Shown: positions 1 to 7,209 of the stretch, piece by piece
Numbering within the stretch: the stretch's first letter is position 1
Layout: each line of letters starts with the position of its first letter
Assembly (NCBI GenBank): GCA_023701005.1
Contig: JAMPXW010000001.1
Coordinates: 1-35,768, forward strand
DNA from: Burkholderiales bacterium
GTDB lineage: Bacteria; Patescibacteriota; Minisyncoccia; Phycocordibacterales; UBA9973
Length of the DNA: 35,768 nt
Direction: 5' to 3'
The notes under the pieces: generated by a model
The model's database searches: none
The model's input: the letters and a program-made list of their open reading frames with translations, nothing else
Told to the model about the DNA's origin: nothing
Program-made: the position numbers and the translations under genes

Positions 1-100
1 CAAATCTTCGACCTACTTCTTCTTTGCTGAAACCTCTTCTTACCATGTACACAGCATCTCTGCGTACCTTAGGCATGTGTGGATTTTTTGTATATGACAT
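1..100 (-). CDS. Transposase N-terminus, IS481-like (partial)
   Basis: An open frame reads leftward out of the window from an ATG at 98-100 and gives 33 codons with no stop. The peptide begins MSYTKNPHMPKVRRDAVYMV and continues RRGFSKEEVGRRF, a short basic helix-turn-helix start. This resembles the N-terminus of IS481-type DDE transposases with an HTH_29-like domain. Only the start is present, so the DDE catalytic core cannot be checked. No terminal inverted repeat of an insertion sequence was recognised between here and the gene at 229. It could instead be another small HTH protein. Confidence 0.55.
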   Translation of the reverse strand, partial: MSYTKNPHMPKVRRDAVYMVRRGFSKEEVGRRF

Positions 101-154
101 ATATTTATGATATTACCTTCAGTCCGTCCAAGCTATTGAACCATTACGATAAAT

Positions 155-182
155 TTGACAAAATGCCAAAATATAATATAAT
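155..182 (+). promoter_or_regulatory. Consensus sigma-70 promoter for the 229-927 gene pair
   Basis: TTGACA at 155-160 and TATAAT at 177-182 are both perfect consensus hexamers, with a 16-bp spacer. The start site would be near 189, giving a leader of about 40 nt before the SD-preceded ATG at 229. This arrangement (full -35, leader, SD) differs from the leaderless promoters that dominate the rest of the window. Confidence 0.7.
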
Positions 183-228
183 GTAAAAAACTAATTCATT
201 GTTCATCAAATAAAATGTGGGAGTTATT

Positions 229-678
229 ATGGGAAATATTTTTTATTTAGTAGCATTATGGGGATTCTTTTCTGCTTTCGGCGTATTAGGAGCTACGTAC
301 ACTTTTAGCTTCAGCATCATTGCTGAAAGAGCAAAAGAAAATGGAACAAAAAATTTCTCTGAACTAAAAGAAAAACTATTAAAAGAGAAAAACCTAAAAA
401 GCATGCTCTTCTGGGGAGGGATTAGCTATTTAGAAAATGTAGACTTTCGTTTTGCTTATCAAGCTTGTGCTTTTGTCGGATTAAGTATGTCTATAATCCT
501 AGCAAACATTGATAACAAATTATATGGATCATCGATCATGTGGTCTATATTAATCATCTTTTTTAATTTTTTATTTTCTTATGCAGCGAAAAGAGACAAG
601 GCAAAATTTGAAGATGAAAAAATTAAACACAAAAGTTCTATACCAATAGAACTAACATTGCCTAAAGAATTAGCATAA
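229..678 (+). CDS. Hypothetical membrane protein, about 3 TM segments
   Basis: I do not recognise this family. The protein is about 149 aa from the ATG at 229. That start was chosen over the in-frame GTG at 217 because GGGAG at 219-223 makes a well-spaced SD for it. Hydrophobic stretches near the N-terminus (IFYLVALWGFFSAFGVLGA), in the middle (ACAFVGLSMSIILANI) and later (MWSILIIFFNFLFSYAA) suggest three membrane passes. A charged stretch (KELKEKLLKEKN-like) lies between the first two, and a polar Lys/Glu-rich tail follows. A consensus promoter lies upstream, and the next gene follows after 24 nt in the same direction, so the two probably form a small operon. The adjacent transposase start raises the possibility that the pair is acquired DNA. 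Confidence 0.65.
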   Translation: MGNIFYLVALWGFFSAFGVLGATYTFSFSIIAERAKENGTKNFSELKEKLLKEKNLKSMLFWGGISYLENVDFRFAYQACAFVGLSMSIILANIDNKLYGSSIMWSILIIFFNFLFSYAAKRDKAKFEDEKIKHKSSIPIELTLPKELA

Positions 679-702
679 ACATTTCCAATTAGGGAGGGCT
701 CA

Positions 703-927
703 ATGAGTGACAAAAATCTTAAAAAAACCAAAACTGATTCAGAAGAATTTGAAGAAAATTCAGAAGAAAATTCAGAACAAGATTGCATGAGTGAATGGGA
801 ATTATTCAAAGAAATGGAAGAAGAATCATTAATAAACAAGAATGATCCCAAGATCAAGAAAAATTCAAAAGGTATGCGTTCCCTTATCCTAGGTGAAATA
901 GGAACGCACGTAACAAAAAACCCTTAA
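703..927 (+). CDS. Small acidic hypothetical protein
   Basis: A 74-aa protein with no recognised family. Its first half is dominated by Ser, Glu and Asp (TDSEEFEENSEENSEQD) and looks disordered. The second half is basic and ends in a short hydrophobic patch (GMRSLILGEIGTHV). A very strong SD (GGGAGGG) ends a few nt before the ATG, which supports real translation despite the short length. It is co-oriented with the membrane protein at 229-678, 24 nt upstream, and is followed by a clear terminator. A role as a soluble partner of that membrane protein is only a guess. Confidence 0.55.
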   Translation: MSDKNLKKTKTDSEEFEENSEENSEQDCMSEWELFKEMEEESLINKNDPKIKKNSKGMRSLILGEIGTHVTKNP

Positions 928-933
928 CAAACA

Positions 934-960
934 AAAGCGCGTCGATAATCGATGCGCTTT
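934..960. terminator. Bidirectional intrinsic terminator
   Basis: 13-nt arms, AAAGCGCGTCGAT (934-946) and ATCGATGCGCTTT (948-960), pair around a single centre base with one G-U wobble. T-rich sequence follows on both strands. It lies between the convergent genes ending at 927 (plus) and 974 (minus) and can serve both. Confidence 0.75.
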
Positions 961-973
961 CATTTTGCCAATT

Positions 974-3900
974 TTAAAAACTCACATTTATTTTATACGG
1001 CAAAACATAATCATAAAATTCATTCAAGGCCGCATCTTTTATGTGAACTTTAATTTTATATATTCCTGGTTGAGATTCTAAAAGCCCTCCCCGTGACAAA
1101 GTTCCATCCCATATTTTCGTACAAATATTTGTACCATCTACACAATTTGCACCTGATTGAAAATTTTTATAAACACTCGCATCATTTTCTTTTTCTATCT
1201 TTATAGACATCCAATTTACATTTTCACTAGCATTAAAAATTAAAGTGACGGGATTTAATACAGGATTTATCGTGATGTCATTCGCAAACCCATTAAATGT
1301 ATAACTATTAATCACAGGTAGAACAATATCAGGGCCACTATCCACCACAGGTTCTGGGATAGGATCAGGATCTGGAGGTACAACAATAGGAATAGAAGTA
1401 TCAATCATTTTCACAGTTCCGTCAGCAGAACTTCCTATATAACTATTTGAGCCATTCGCTGTAATCTGTCCTGAAAAAGAAGATAAGTCATAATAGATAG
1501 CCACACGCCCTCCACCTCCTGGTCCATAATAAATAGAGCCTGCATACATCCCACCACCATTAGCAGAAATTATTCCACTACCAGATAAATTTTTTGTCGT
1601 TATATATACACTCCCTCCGCTAGAAGTCACATCACCATTCGCGGAAATTATCCCATTACTAAAAAGACTTTCGTTTGCAATAATTCTAATAGCTCCTCCT
1701 CCACGATAATTACCATAACCCCCACTACCGAAATCTACTGGCTCAGTCTCAGATCCATAAATAGATTCTAAAGTATTGCCCAACCCTTTACCCCCATAAG
1801 AAGCACCAATAGTATCTACAATATTGGCACCAGGGCCTTCAAGATATCCTTTAGCATTAGCGATGATACTGGAACCATTTTCAATATTTATATTTGGAAT
1901 AGTCAAAGAAAGAGTTTGTTCTTTTGATATCAATACATTTGAATTCGATGTTAAAGAAATTGTATTAGATATAATATTTTCTTTTCCTGAAAGATTCAAA
2001 ATAGAACTATCGTTAATAGTAATCGACGGAATATTTATAATTTGATTTTCAGCTAAAACAAACTCTGAAATTTTATCAATCAAAATGCTACTAGCGGTAA
2101 TATTAGTATCTTTTTCTGAAATAATCTTTGCTCCATTATTAAAAATAATTTGGTTAAAATTAAAAGGGCTATCATTCTTCTGAAAGTTCCAAGAAGTATC
2201 AACTAAAAGATTATTATTTAAAGTATCAAAAAATCCAACAGTTCCGTTATTTGCACAAACAGCAGAATATCCATTATAACTTCCACATCCTCCTTTTGCT
2301 TCTGCTATTCCTGTAAAAGAAGAATTTTCATAATACAAAGCCACACGTCCACCACCACCTGAACCATAGATAATCGCTCCGGAATATAACCCTCCTCCAT
2401 TTGTTTTTATAAATCCATTTCCTTTTAAATTTTTTGTTGTTATAAAAATACTTCCCCCACTCGAAGTCACATCTCCATTCGCAGAAATCGTTCCATCATT
2501 CAATAATACATCCTCGACAACAAGACGGATCGCTCCACCACCTTTATAGTAATTTACTCCTCCACTGCCAAGCTCGATGGGTTCTTTTGCGCTTCCATAT
2601 ATAGGAGCCCCGACATTTCTATCTCCAGCCCCACCATAGCTTGCTCCAGCAAAACTCTCCTCAACTATAGGAGCACCCGGTCCATCTTGATACCCCTTAG
2701 CATCAGCAGAAATATGTGAACCATTTTCGATAGTAATATTTTTAGCATTTATTTTTACTCCTTTAAACAAATTCACTGAATCGACATTGCTCTCGAGTAA
2801 TAATGTAGCATTATTTTTTACAATCAAATTATCATAATTATATTCTCCAGCGACAAGGGTAGTATCTACATCAATAATGGTACTAATCAAAACAACTTCG
2901 GGTATGGATGGAATTACAACAGGTTCAATAACGGGCTCCACAATAGGTTCAACTACAGGGGCTTCGACAATTGGAACAACAACAGGTTCTATAATTTCTT
3001 CAATCGGTATTTCCGGCACAGCGGCAGACCCACTACTACTGCTCCCTCCAAAAAATACATTAGGCAAAACAGAGGGTAGAACAGCGTCTTCTTTTTTGTT
3101 TTCTTCTACAGGAATAGCCGGAATCAATTCTTGGATTAATGGAATATTTTCTCCAACTATTATTTCTTCGTTTGTATTTATTTCTGGAATAATTTCTTCT
3201 TGCACAGGTTGCGGAAGCCCGGCTTCCGCAACCTGTGCAGAAGTATCAATAGACAAAGTAGTCAAACTAGATGTATCACCTAAACTATCTACAACATTAG
3301 CAGATAAATTTTTAAAAACATTATTTAATGCCAAACCAGTATTAGCGAAAATATCTCCAGCACCATTTATTAACGCTAAATATTTATTTCCCATGTATGG
3401 CATAGCATCATCAAATAAAAAGTCTAAAGAAATTACAGCCACCCCTTCTACCTTTTGAAATAAATTTAATTTAGGCGCATCTATACAAGGCAAATCCTCT
3501 TTTTGAATTTCATTATTCTTTAATTTATTCAAAGAAGATTTAATATCTGCAACAATTTTATTTCCTTGATATTTTAAATAAACATCCGAAAAACTATGCC
3601 CATTATTATTTTCACCTGCATTTATCAAAGCATTAGCTGGTAAAATGTTCAAAAGTGTACCAGCCCTAGTAGCATTTATCACTTGATCCAAAGAAGAAGT
3701 CAGATATTTACCATCTCCGGCCACATAGCTAGCCGGAGAAGCCACGCCATATACTCCCAAAGATTCATGAGGTATCCCTCCTTTTTTATCAGTTATATTT
3801 TGATAAAAAGAATTAGCATAAAAATTACCTTGCGAATGCCCAACTATCAACAATTTTTGAGTATCCAACTTATCACTTGTATCATAAAGCATTTGCCCAA

Positions 3901-4213
3901 AATCTGAATCTTTGTAATTAAAAGAATTCTGGTCAAAATATTTTTGTGCCACGACAGCCAACAAATCCACCACCTTTCCGTGCGTAGGGTTATAAAGAAA
4001 ATCCACAGTAAGTGGTTCGTTATTAAACGTTTTTATTAATAATTTATTTTTTAAATTATCTCTATTTTTCCTAGCATCTGCCTCGTTAGTAAAAATTCCA
4101 TTTATGGTTAAAATAGTATATCCAACATCTGAACAAGTTTCAATTGCAAAAACCTTGGTGTATGACAACAATGACAAAATCAAAACAAAAACAAACAATA
4201 TTCTTTTTTTCAT
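974..4213 (-). CDS. Secreted giant protein: lipase-like domain plus two glycine-rich modules
   Basis: 1079 aa with a clear signal peptide (KKRILFVFVLILSLLSYTKVFA, cut near residue 23). Residues about 30-220 resemble an alpha/beta-hydrolase: GHSQG at 125-129 puts a nucleophile at Ser127, and His206 (NGHSFSD) is a possible catalytic His. A Pro/Glu/Val-rich linker follows (about 340-460). Two homologous glycine-rich modules follow at about 496-641 and 774-917. They share the blocks SADAKGY/IANAKGY, GASYGG, GGGAIR, ISANGDVTSSGGS, ITTKNL and GGGGRVA, and probably form beta-helix or beta-sandwich folds. The C-terminal ~95 residues look like an Ig/FlgD-type beta domain. The protein is probably exported and surface-attached. 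It follows the 217-aa membrane protein by 19 nt. A perfect 39-bp palindrome is translated in frame at residues about 326-338. Enzymatic activity is an inference from the GHSQG motif only. Confidence 0.8.
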   Translation of the reverse strand: MKKRILFVFVLILSLLSYTKVFAIETCSDVGYTILTINGIFTNEADARKNRDNLKNKLLIKTFNNEPLTVDFLYNPTHGKVVDLLAVVAQKYFDQNSFNYKDSDFGQMLYDTSDKLDTQKLLIVGHSQGNFYANSFYQNITDKKGGIPHESLGVYGVASPASYVAGDGKYLTSSLDQVINATRAGTLLNILPANALINAGENNNGHSFSDVYLKYQGNKIVADIKSSLNKLKNNEIQKEDLPCIDAPKLNLFQKVEGVAVISLDFLFDDAMPYMGNKYLALINGAGDIFANTGLALNNVFKNLSANVVDSLGDTSSLTTLSIDTSAQVAEAGLPQPVQEEIIPEINTNEEIIVGENIPLIQELIPAIPVEENKKEDAVLPSVLPNVFFGGSSSSGSAAVPEIPIEEIIEPVVVPIVEAPVVEPIVEPVIEPVVIPSIPEVVLISTIIDVDTTLVAGEYNYDNLIVKNNATLLLESNVDSVNLFKGVKINAKNITIENGSHISADAKGYQDGPGAPIVEESFAGASYGGAGDRNVGAPIYGSAKEPIELGSGGVNYYKGGGAIRLVVEDVLLNDGTISANGDVTSSGGSIFITTKNLKGNGFIKTNGGGLYSGAIIYGSGGGGRVALYYENSSFTGIAEAKGGCGSYNGYSAVCANNGTVGFFDTLNNNLLVDTSWNFQKNDSPFNFNQIIFNNGAKIISEKDTNITASSILIDKISEFVLAENQIINIPSITINDSSILNLSGKENIISNTISLTSNSNVLISKEQTLSLTIPNINIENGSSIIANAKGYLEGPGANIVDTIGASYGGKGLGNTLESIYGSETEPVDFGSGGYGNYRGGGAIRIIANESLFSNGIISANGDVTSSGGSVYITTKNLSGSGIISANGGGMYAGSIYYGPGGGGRVAIYYDLSSFSGQITANGSNSYIGSSADGTVKMIDTSIPIVVPPDPDPIPEPVVDSGPDIVLPVINSYTFNGFANDITINPVLNPVTLIFNASENVNWMSIKIEKENDASVYKNFQSGANCVDGTNICTKIWDGTLSRGGLLESQPGIYKIKVHIKDAALNEFYDYVLPYKINVSF
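3201..3239. repeat. Perfect 39-bp palindrome inside a CDS
   Basis: TGCACAGGTTGCGGAAGCC (3201-3219), a single C at 3220, and its exact reverse complement (3221-3239). It is much more GC-rich than its surroundings. Read on the minus strand it encodes AQVAEAGLPQPVQE inside the linker of the giant surface protein without breaking the frame. Confidence 0.9.
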
Positions 4214-4216
4214 ATA

Positions 4217-4234
4217 AAAGTTTTTAAAAACTTT
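4217..4234. repeat. 18-bp AT palindrome between two envelope genes
   Basis: AAAGTTTTT and AAAAACTTT are adjacent and self-complementary. The palindrome overlaps the stop codon of the upstream (217-aa) gene and ends 3 nt before the start of the giant surface protein gene. It could modulate coupling or be a protein site. No function is demonstrated. Confidence 0.5.
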
Positions 4235-4886
4235 AATTTGTTAATTTTGAAATATCTATATCACAAATTTCATTAGTAGACTCTCCATAACTTCTCATGC
4301 TTTCATAAAAAATCTGTTCTGCTTTTTTTCTCTTTTCATTATTAAATTGTTTATTTTCTAAAAATTTTATAAAAAAATCTATTTTCTCCATTTCTAAATC
4401 ACTTCTACCAAATTCTGGATTCAATCCAGGGACCAAGGTATCCGCAAGACAAGTATCTGCTCTGCTCAATTCAGTTACAACTTCTGTAACAGTTTTAGTA
4501 TTAAAAATAGTTTGAACCGTCTGCATCTGCAAAGCTAATGCATACTGCAAAAGAACTGCGCGGGTTTTTGCAGAATTTGGATATTCTTTGAAGATAGCGA
4601 TCTCCACATCATCACGAATTCCATTACTATTTGCATCTACCCCCTGTACTGTCGCACCAGCCAAACTTCCAGGATCTGGTGGTAAATTTTTACCCATCAC
4701 ATCATCTAGTGTGAGTTTGGTATTATGAATCTTTGCCACTTCTATATTAGTCTTCTCTATATCTTTACGATCGTTGTAACGCCAAAAAAGTAAAATAATA
4801 AATATCAAAATGAATATCAAAAACATCCACTTTAATATTTTTAAAATTTTGTGAGCAATGAAAGACATTTTTATTTTATCAATCAC
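4233..4886 (-). CDS. Membrane-anchored protein with a Ca-loop-like DANSNGIRDD motif
   Basis: 217 aa from a GTG at 4886. The in-frame ATG at 4868 (residue 7) is an equally plausible start, since neither has a good SD. One strong TM segment (about 18-37, LKWMFLIFILIFIILLFW) follows a short basic N-terminus. The outside portion carries LPPDPG followed by a DANSNGIRDDVE sequence (about residues 84-95), which resembles the calcium-binding loops of thrombospondin type 3 or dockerin repeats. The LPPDPG...D-x-D/N-x-G-x-RDD signature recurs, as far as I recall, in exported proteins of other bacteria. The C-terminal part is helical with two cysteines (ADTCLAD, NEICDID). It lies directly upstream of the lipase-like surface protein, so the two are probably co-expressed and may work together at the envelope. 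Confidence 0.65.
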   Translation of the reverse strand: MIDKIKMSFIAHKILKILKWMFLIFILIFIILLFWRYNDRKDIEKTNIEVAKIHNTKLTLDDVMGKNLPPDPGSLAGATVQGVDANSNGIRDDVEIAIFKEYPNSAKTRAVLLQYALALQMQTVQTIFNTKTVTEVVTELSRADTCLADTLVPGLNPEFGRSDLEMEKIDFFIKFLENKQFNNEKRKKAEQIFYESMRSYGESTNEICDIDISKLTN

Positions 4887-4940
4887 AATCCACTAAGTAT
4901 ATGCTCCTCAAAACATTACACAACACAAACTCCCCAAAAC

Positions 4941-4989
4941 TGTGCATAACTAGACAAGGGCGGTCCTTTTCAAAAGGACCGCCCTTGTC
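4941..4989 (+). repeat. REP-like hairpin element, copy A (left of RAYT)
   Basis: TGTGCATAAC (4941-4950), two bases, then a perfect palindrome: GACAAGGGCGGTCCTTTT (4953-4970), C, and its exact complement (4972-4989). Copy B at 5762-5810 shares the hairpin and part of the 5' flank (aaactgtgnataacta), so about 55 bp is repeated on either side of the transposase gene. The core AAGGGCGGTCCTT is itself nearly self-complementary. Confidence 0.85.
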
Positions 4990-5002
4990 GCTCTTATCAT
5001 TT

Positions 5003-5680
5003 TTATTCCTCCAAAACCTTAGGAAAAGAAAGCCATTCATCTATAAATAAATCAAAATCTTTTTCCTCTGAAAAATATTCTGGAAAAACTTCTTTGTTTA
5101 TAATTTTTGATTGTAAGCGTTCTATATTTTTATAATCTTGATAACTAGAAAAAGAATATTCTTCAAGGTGTTTTTGGGCATATTTTCTATCAGAAATTCC
5201 ATTCTCTTTCCATTTTGAATCAATCAGTTTTATAGGATTTAGGTGTATATAAGCAAAAAGATATTTCAAATATTCATCATTATCTATATGTTTTGCTTTA
5301 AATCTACTTTCAAAAAGAGCCCCGCTACGATTATTTTTTTTATTAAAATACATTGAATAACCAGTCAAAAGTTTCCCCAAAAATTTACTTATTCCACCTT
5401 CTGTTTTTTCTTTTATTACAATATGAAAATGGTTTGGCATTAAAGAATAAATACCTATATCAACCAATGAACTTTCTTTTTTTATCTTATAAAGTCCAGA
5501 CAAAAGACCTCCCCCTTGTAAATGCTTACCGATATTTATAGAATCTTCATTATTACATATATACAAAAGTACCTTAAAGCGTTTATAGTCTTTCGACTCT
5601 AAAAAAATTTTACGCTTTTCTGTGCCGCGACTATAAATATGATAATATTCACCAATTGAAAAATCTATTTTTCTTTGCAT
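5003..5680 (-). CDS. REP-associated tyrosine transposase (RAYT, Y1_Tnp/HUH)
   Basis: About 225 aa from the ATG at 5680. The track of identity starts at MQRKIDFSIGEYYHIYSRGT, the usual RAYT opening; an in-frame GTG lies at 5692. Numbered from that GTG, the HUH motif is H88-F-H90 within LMPNHFHIVI. The candidate nucleophilic tyrosine is Y148 in YLFAYIHLNPIK, and GALFESRFKAKHI is another family block. Enzymes of this group nick and rejoin single-stranded DNA at REP hairpins and are relatives of the IS200/IS605 TnpA. The gene is bracketed by two nearly identical hairpin repeats (4953-4989 and 5774-5810), the classic 'REPtron' arrangement. All catalytic residues appear present and the frame is intact, so the enzyme may be active. 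Confidence 0.9.
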   Translation of the reverse strand: MQRKIDFSIGEYYHIYSRGTEKRKIFLESKDYKRFKVLLYICNNEDSINIGKHLQGGGLLSGLYKIKKESSLVDIGIYSLMPNHFHIVIKEKTEGGISKFLGKLLTGYSMYFNKKNNRSGALFESRFKAKHIDNDEYLKYLFAYIHLNPIKLIDSKWKENGISDRKYAQKHLEEYSFSSYQDYKNIERLQSKIINKEVFPEYFSEEKDFDLFIDEWLSFPKVLEE

Positions 5681-5761
5681 GAAAAAATTCACAAAATATT
5701 CATATTAAAAAGTTCAAGACAACCTAATTGTATACTCTTAAAAGATTAATTATCCAAAAAC

Positions 5762-5810
5762 TGTGGATAACTAGACAAGGGCGGTCCTTTATAAAAGGAC
5801 CGCCCTTGTC
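5762..5810 (+). repeat. REP-like hairpin element, copy B (right of RAYT)
   Basis: TGTGGATAAC (5762-5771), two bases, then GACAAGGGCGGTCCTTT (5774-5790), ATA, and the complementary arm (5794-5810). It is in the same orientation as copy A. The transposase gene lies between the two copies. Confidence 0.85.
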
Positions 5811-5829
5811 AACTTTTTATATGTTTTAA

Positions 5830-6318
5830 TTATTTCTGAATTAAAATGGTGGCGACGTTTTGAGAATTACCACAATCTAAAAGAAATGTAGCTGGCAACG
5901 TATCACTTGAAAGTTTTATCAATCTAAAACCATAAGCTCTGACTGTGTAATCTGCTCCTAATTTTATAGAACGAGGAGAAGCCGAACGATTGTCTACCAT
6001 CACATAAGTGTTGTTTTTATATGTGACATTGTTTGGAATAGCCTGACATGTTTCATCTAATTGGATACGAGAATTTTTGTATTTAACTAAAGCATCTGCA
6101 TAACTAATAGAAGGTGTTACTGGCTTCTTTGCTGCAGTTGTACCATTCCCTATTTCTCCTGCTGGTATTGTTATCTCTTGATCAACTTTTTGGTCCAAAT
6201 CTCCAACCAAAGCAGCGTTTTTGCCTTTAGCGATAAACCAAAACATCAAAACAATGACAATAATAAATACGACTGCACCCAAACTATAATATAAAACTGA
6301 ATAATTTTTATTTTCCAT
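5830..6318 (-). CDS. Membrane-anchored hypothetical protein
   Basis: 162 aa. A single TM segment (about 9-30, YYSLGAVVFIIVIVLMFWFI) is followed by a polar linker. A globular C-terminal domain of about 90 residues runs from YADALVKYKNSRIQLDETC to the QNVATILIQ end and is rich in predicted beta strands. Two cysteines (DETCQAI and LLDCGNS) could form a disulphide outside the cell. The style (NNVTYKNNTYVMVDNRS...LPATFLLDC) is familiar to me from other Parcubacteria proteins of unknown function; no biochemical role is known to me. An extended -10 lies 9 nt upstream of the ATG. The gene sits between hairpin copy B and the hairpin at 6385-6421. Confidence 0.7.
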   Translation of the reverse strand: MENKNYSVLYYSLGAVVFIIVIVLMFWFIAKGKNAALVGDLDQKVDQEITIPAGEIGNGTTAAKKPVTPSISYADALVKYKNSRIQLDETCQAIPNNVTYKNNTYVMVDNRSASPRSIKLGADYTVRAYGFRLIKLSSDTLPATFLLDCGNSQNVATILIQK

Positions 6319-6327
6319 AATATGGAC

Positions 6328-6336
6328 ATATTACCA
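6328..6336 (-). promoter_or_regulatory. Extended -10 promoter of the 5830-6318 gene
   Basis: On the minus strand TGG-TAATAT lies 9 nt before the ATG, so the leader would be only about 3 nt. An inverted repeat AATATGG/CCATATT (6319-6325 and 6334-6340) brackets the -10 and could be an operator. Confidence 0.5.
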
Positions 6337-6384
6337 TATTTCATGATTTTGTCCAGCTAAAATAAGGCTCAAAATAAATAAAAG

Positions 6385-6421
6385 AAAAAGGTCGGCCCTT
6401 TTGAAAAGGGCCGACCTTTTT
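6385..6421. repeat. REP-like hairpin, copy C, probable terminator
   Basis: AAAAAGGTCGGCCCTTTT (6385-6402), G, and the exact complement (6404-6421). The core AAGGTCGGCCCTT has the same plan as copies A and B, but no TGTGNATAAC precedes it. It lies 17 nt past the stop of the 6438-7181 gene and ends in a T run on either strand, so it can act as that gene's terminator. Confidence 0.75.
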
Positions 6422-6437
6422 ACATATCTACATAAAT

Positions 6438-7181
6438 TTACTTAAGGGAAGCATTCATCTTTACTTTAGTCTTTGGGCCAATAAGACCATCGGCTACTAG
6501 ACCATTCGCCTTTTGCCATTTTTTGATAACAGCAATAGTTTTTGGACCTAGCTTGCCGTCAATCTTCAAACCAAGATTAAGAACTTGATTCAAAAATCTT
6601 TGCAATTCCATAACAGGCTCACCCTTACTACCATTTTTCAAAGTCTTTGTACCAAAATTATAGACTTTAGCTGCTGGTGTAGCAGGTGTAGCTGGGGTTG
6701 CTGGAGTTGCAGAAGTTACTGTAGGGATAGCAGGAGTTGCAGGCGTAGCTGAAACTGCTGGAATAGCTGCAGGTGAAGTGACAGCTCCTCCTCCACCTCC
6801 AAGAGAACAAGCACTACTGCCTGGTGTTATCGTTATCGTTTGTGCTATTCCTGCAGGTGCAGTTATTGTCAAAGTTTCTAAAGATGGGCTAGCACAATTT
6901 TTTGTAATCACGCCAAATTGTGTCTCACCTGAAAAGTTAAAATATCTATCTGCAGAAGTAATCTTAAAAATTCCTGATTCTGGAACTGTCACTACGACAC
7001 TTCCAGCATTTACAGTCACACTAGTAGCCACTGATCCAGACAAAATAGTCAAATTAATATCCGGAGAAGACAAATCCACTGTAGTGTCTACGCTATATGT
7101 TACATCAGCTGCTCCTGCAAAATTGACACCCAAAAACAAAACAAATACAGGTATTAACAAAATGATTTTAAATTTTTTCAT
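6438..7181 (-). CDS. Secreted peptidoglycan-binding protein
   Basis: 247 aa. A signal peptide (KKFKIILLIPVFVLFLGVNFAGA) is followed by a beta-rich domain of about 110 residues with two cysteines, a glycine patch, and a low-complexity Ala/Thr/Pro linker (repeated ATPATPA). The C-terminal peptidoglycan_binding_1 domain is at about 180-245: LKNGSKGEPVMELQRFLN, then LKIDGKLGPKTIAVIKKWQ, then GLVADGLIGPKT. The linker and the two-part build suggest a wall-anchored display protein. A -10 TATAAT is 9 nt upstream of the ATG. It lies in the envelope block between the fibre-like gene and the small membrane protein, with hairpin copy C at its 3' end. Confidence 0.85.
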   Translation of the reverse strand: MKKFKIILLIPVFVLFLGVNFAGAADVTYSVDTTVDLSSPDINLTILSGSVATSVTVNAGSVVVTVPESGIFKITSADRYFNFSGETQFGVITKNCASPSLETLTITAPAGIAQTITITPGSSACSLGGGGGAVTSPAAIPAVSATPATPAIPTVTSATPATPATPATPAAKVYNFGTKTLKNGSKGEPVMELQRFLNQVLNLGLKIDGKLGPKTIAVIKKWQKANGLVADGLIGPKTKVKMNASLK

Positions 7182-7209
7182 AATATTTTAATTATAAAAA
7201 CATAATCAA

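Noticed and set aside
2877-3458. 193-aa plus-strand open frame rich in Gly, Ser, Thr
   Set aside because: It is antisense to the repetitive Pro/Glu/Val linker of the giant surface protein, which has a signal peptide and domains; the frame is a shadow.
5508-5530. ACAAGGGGGAGGTC-like sequence inside the RAYT gene, resembling half of the flanking hairpin
   Set aside because: Similarity is short, needs gaps and lacks a second arm; other RAYTs have comparable length here, so an insertion is not supported.
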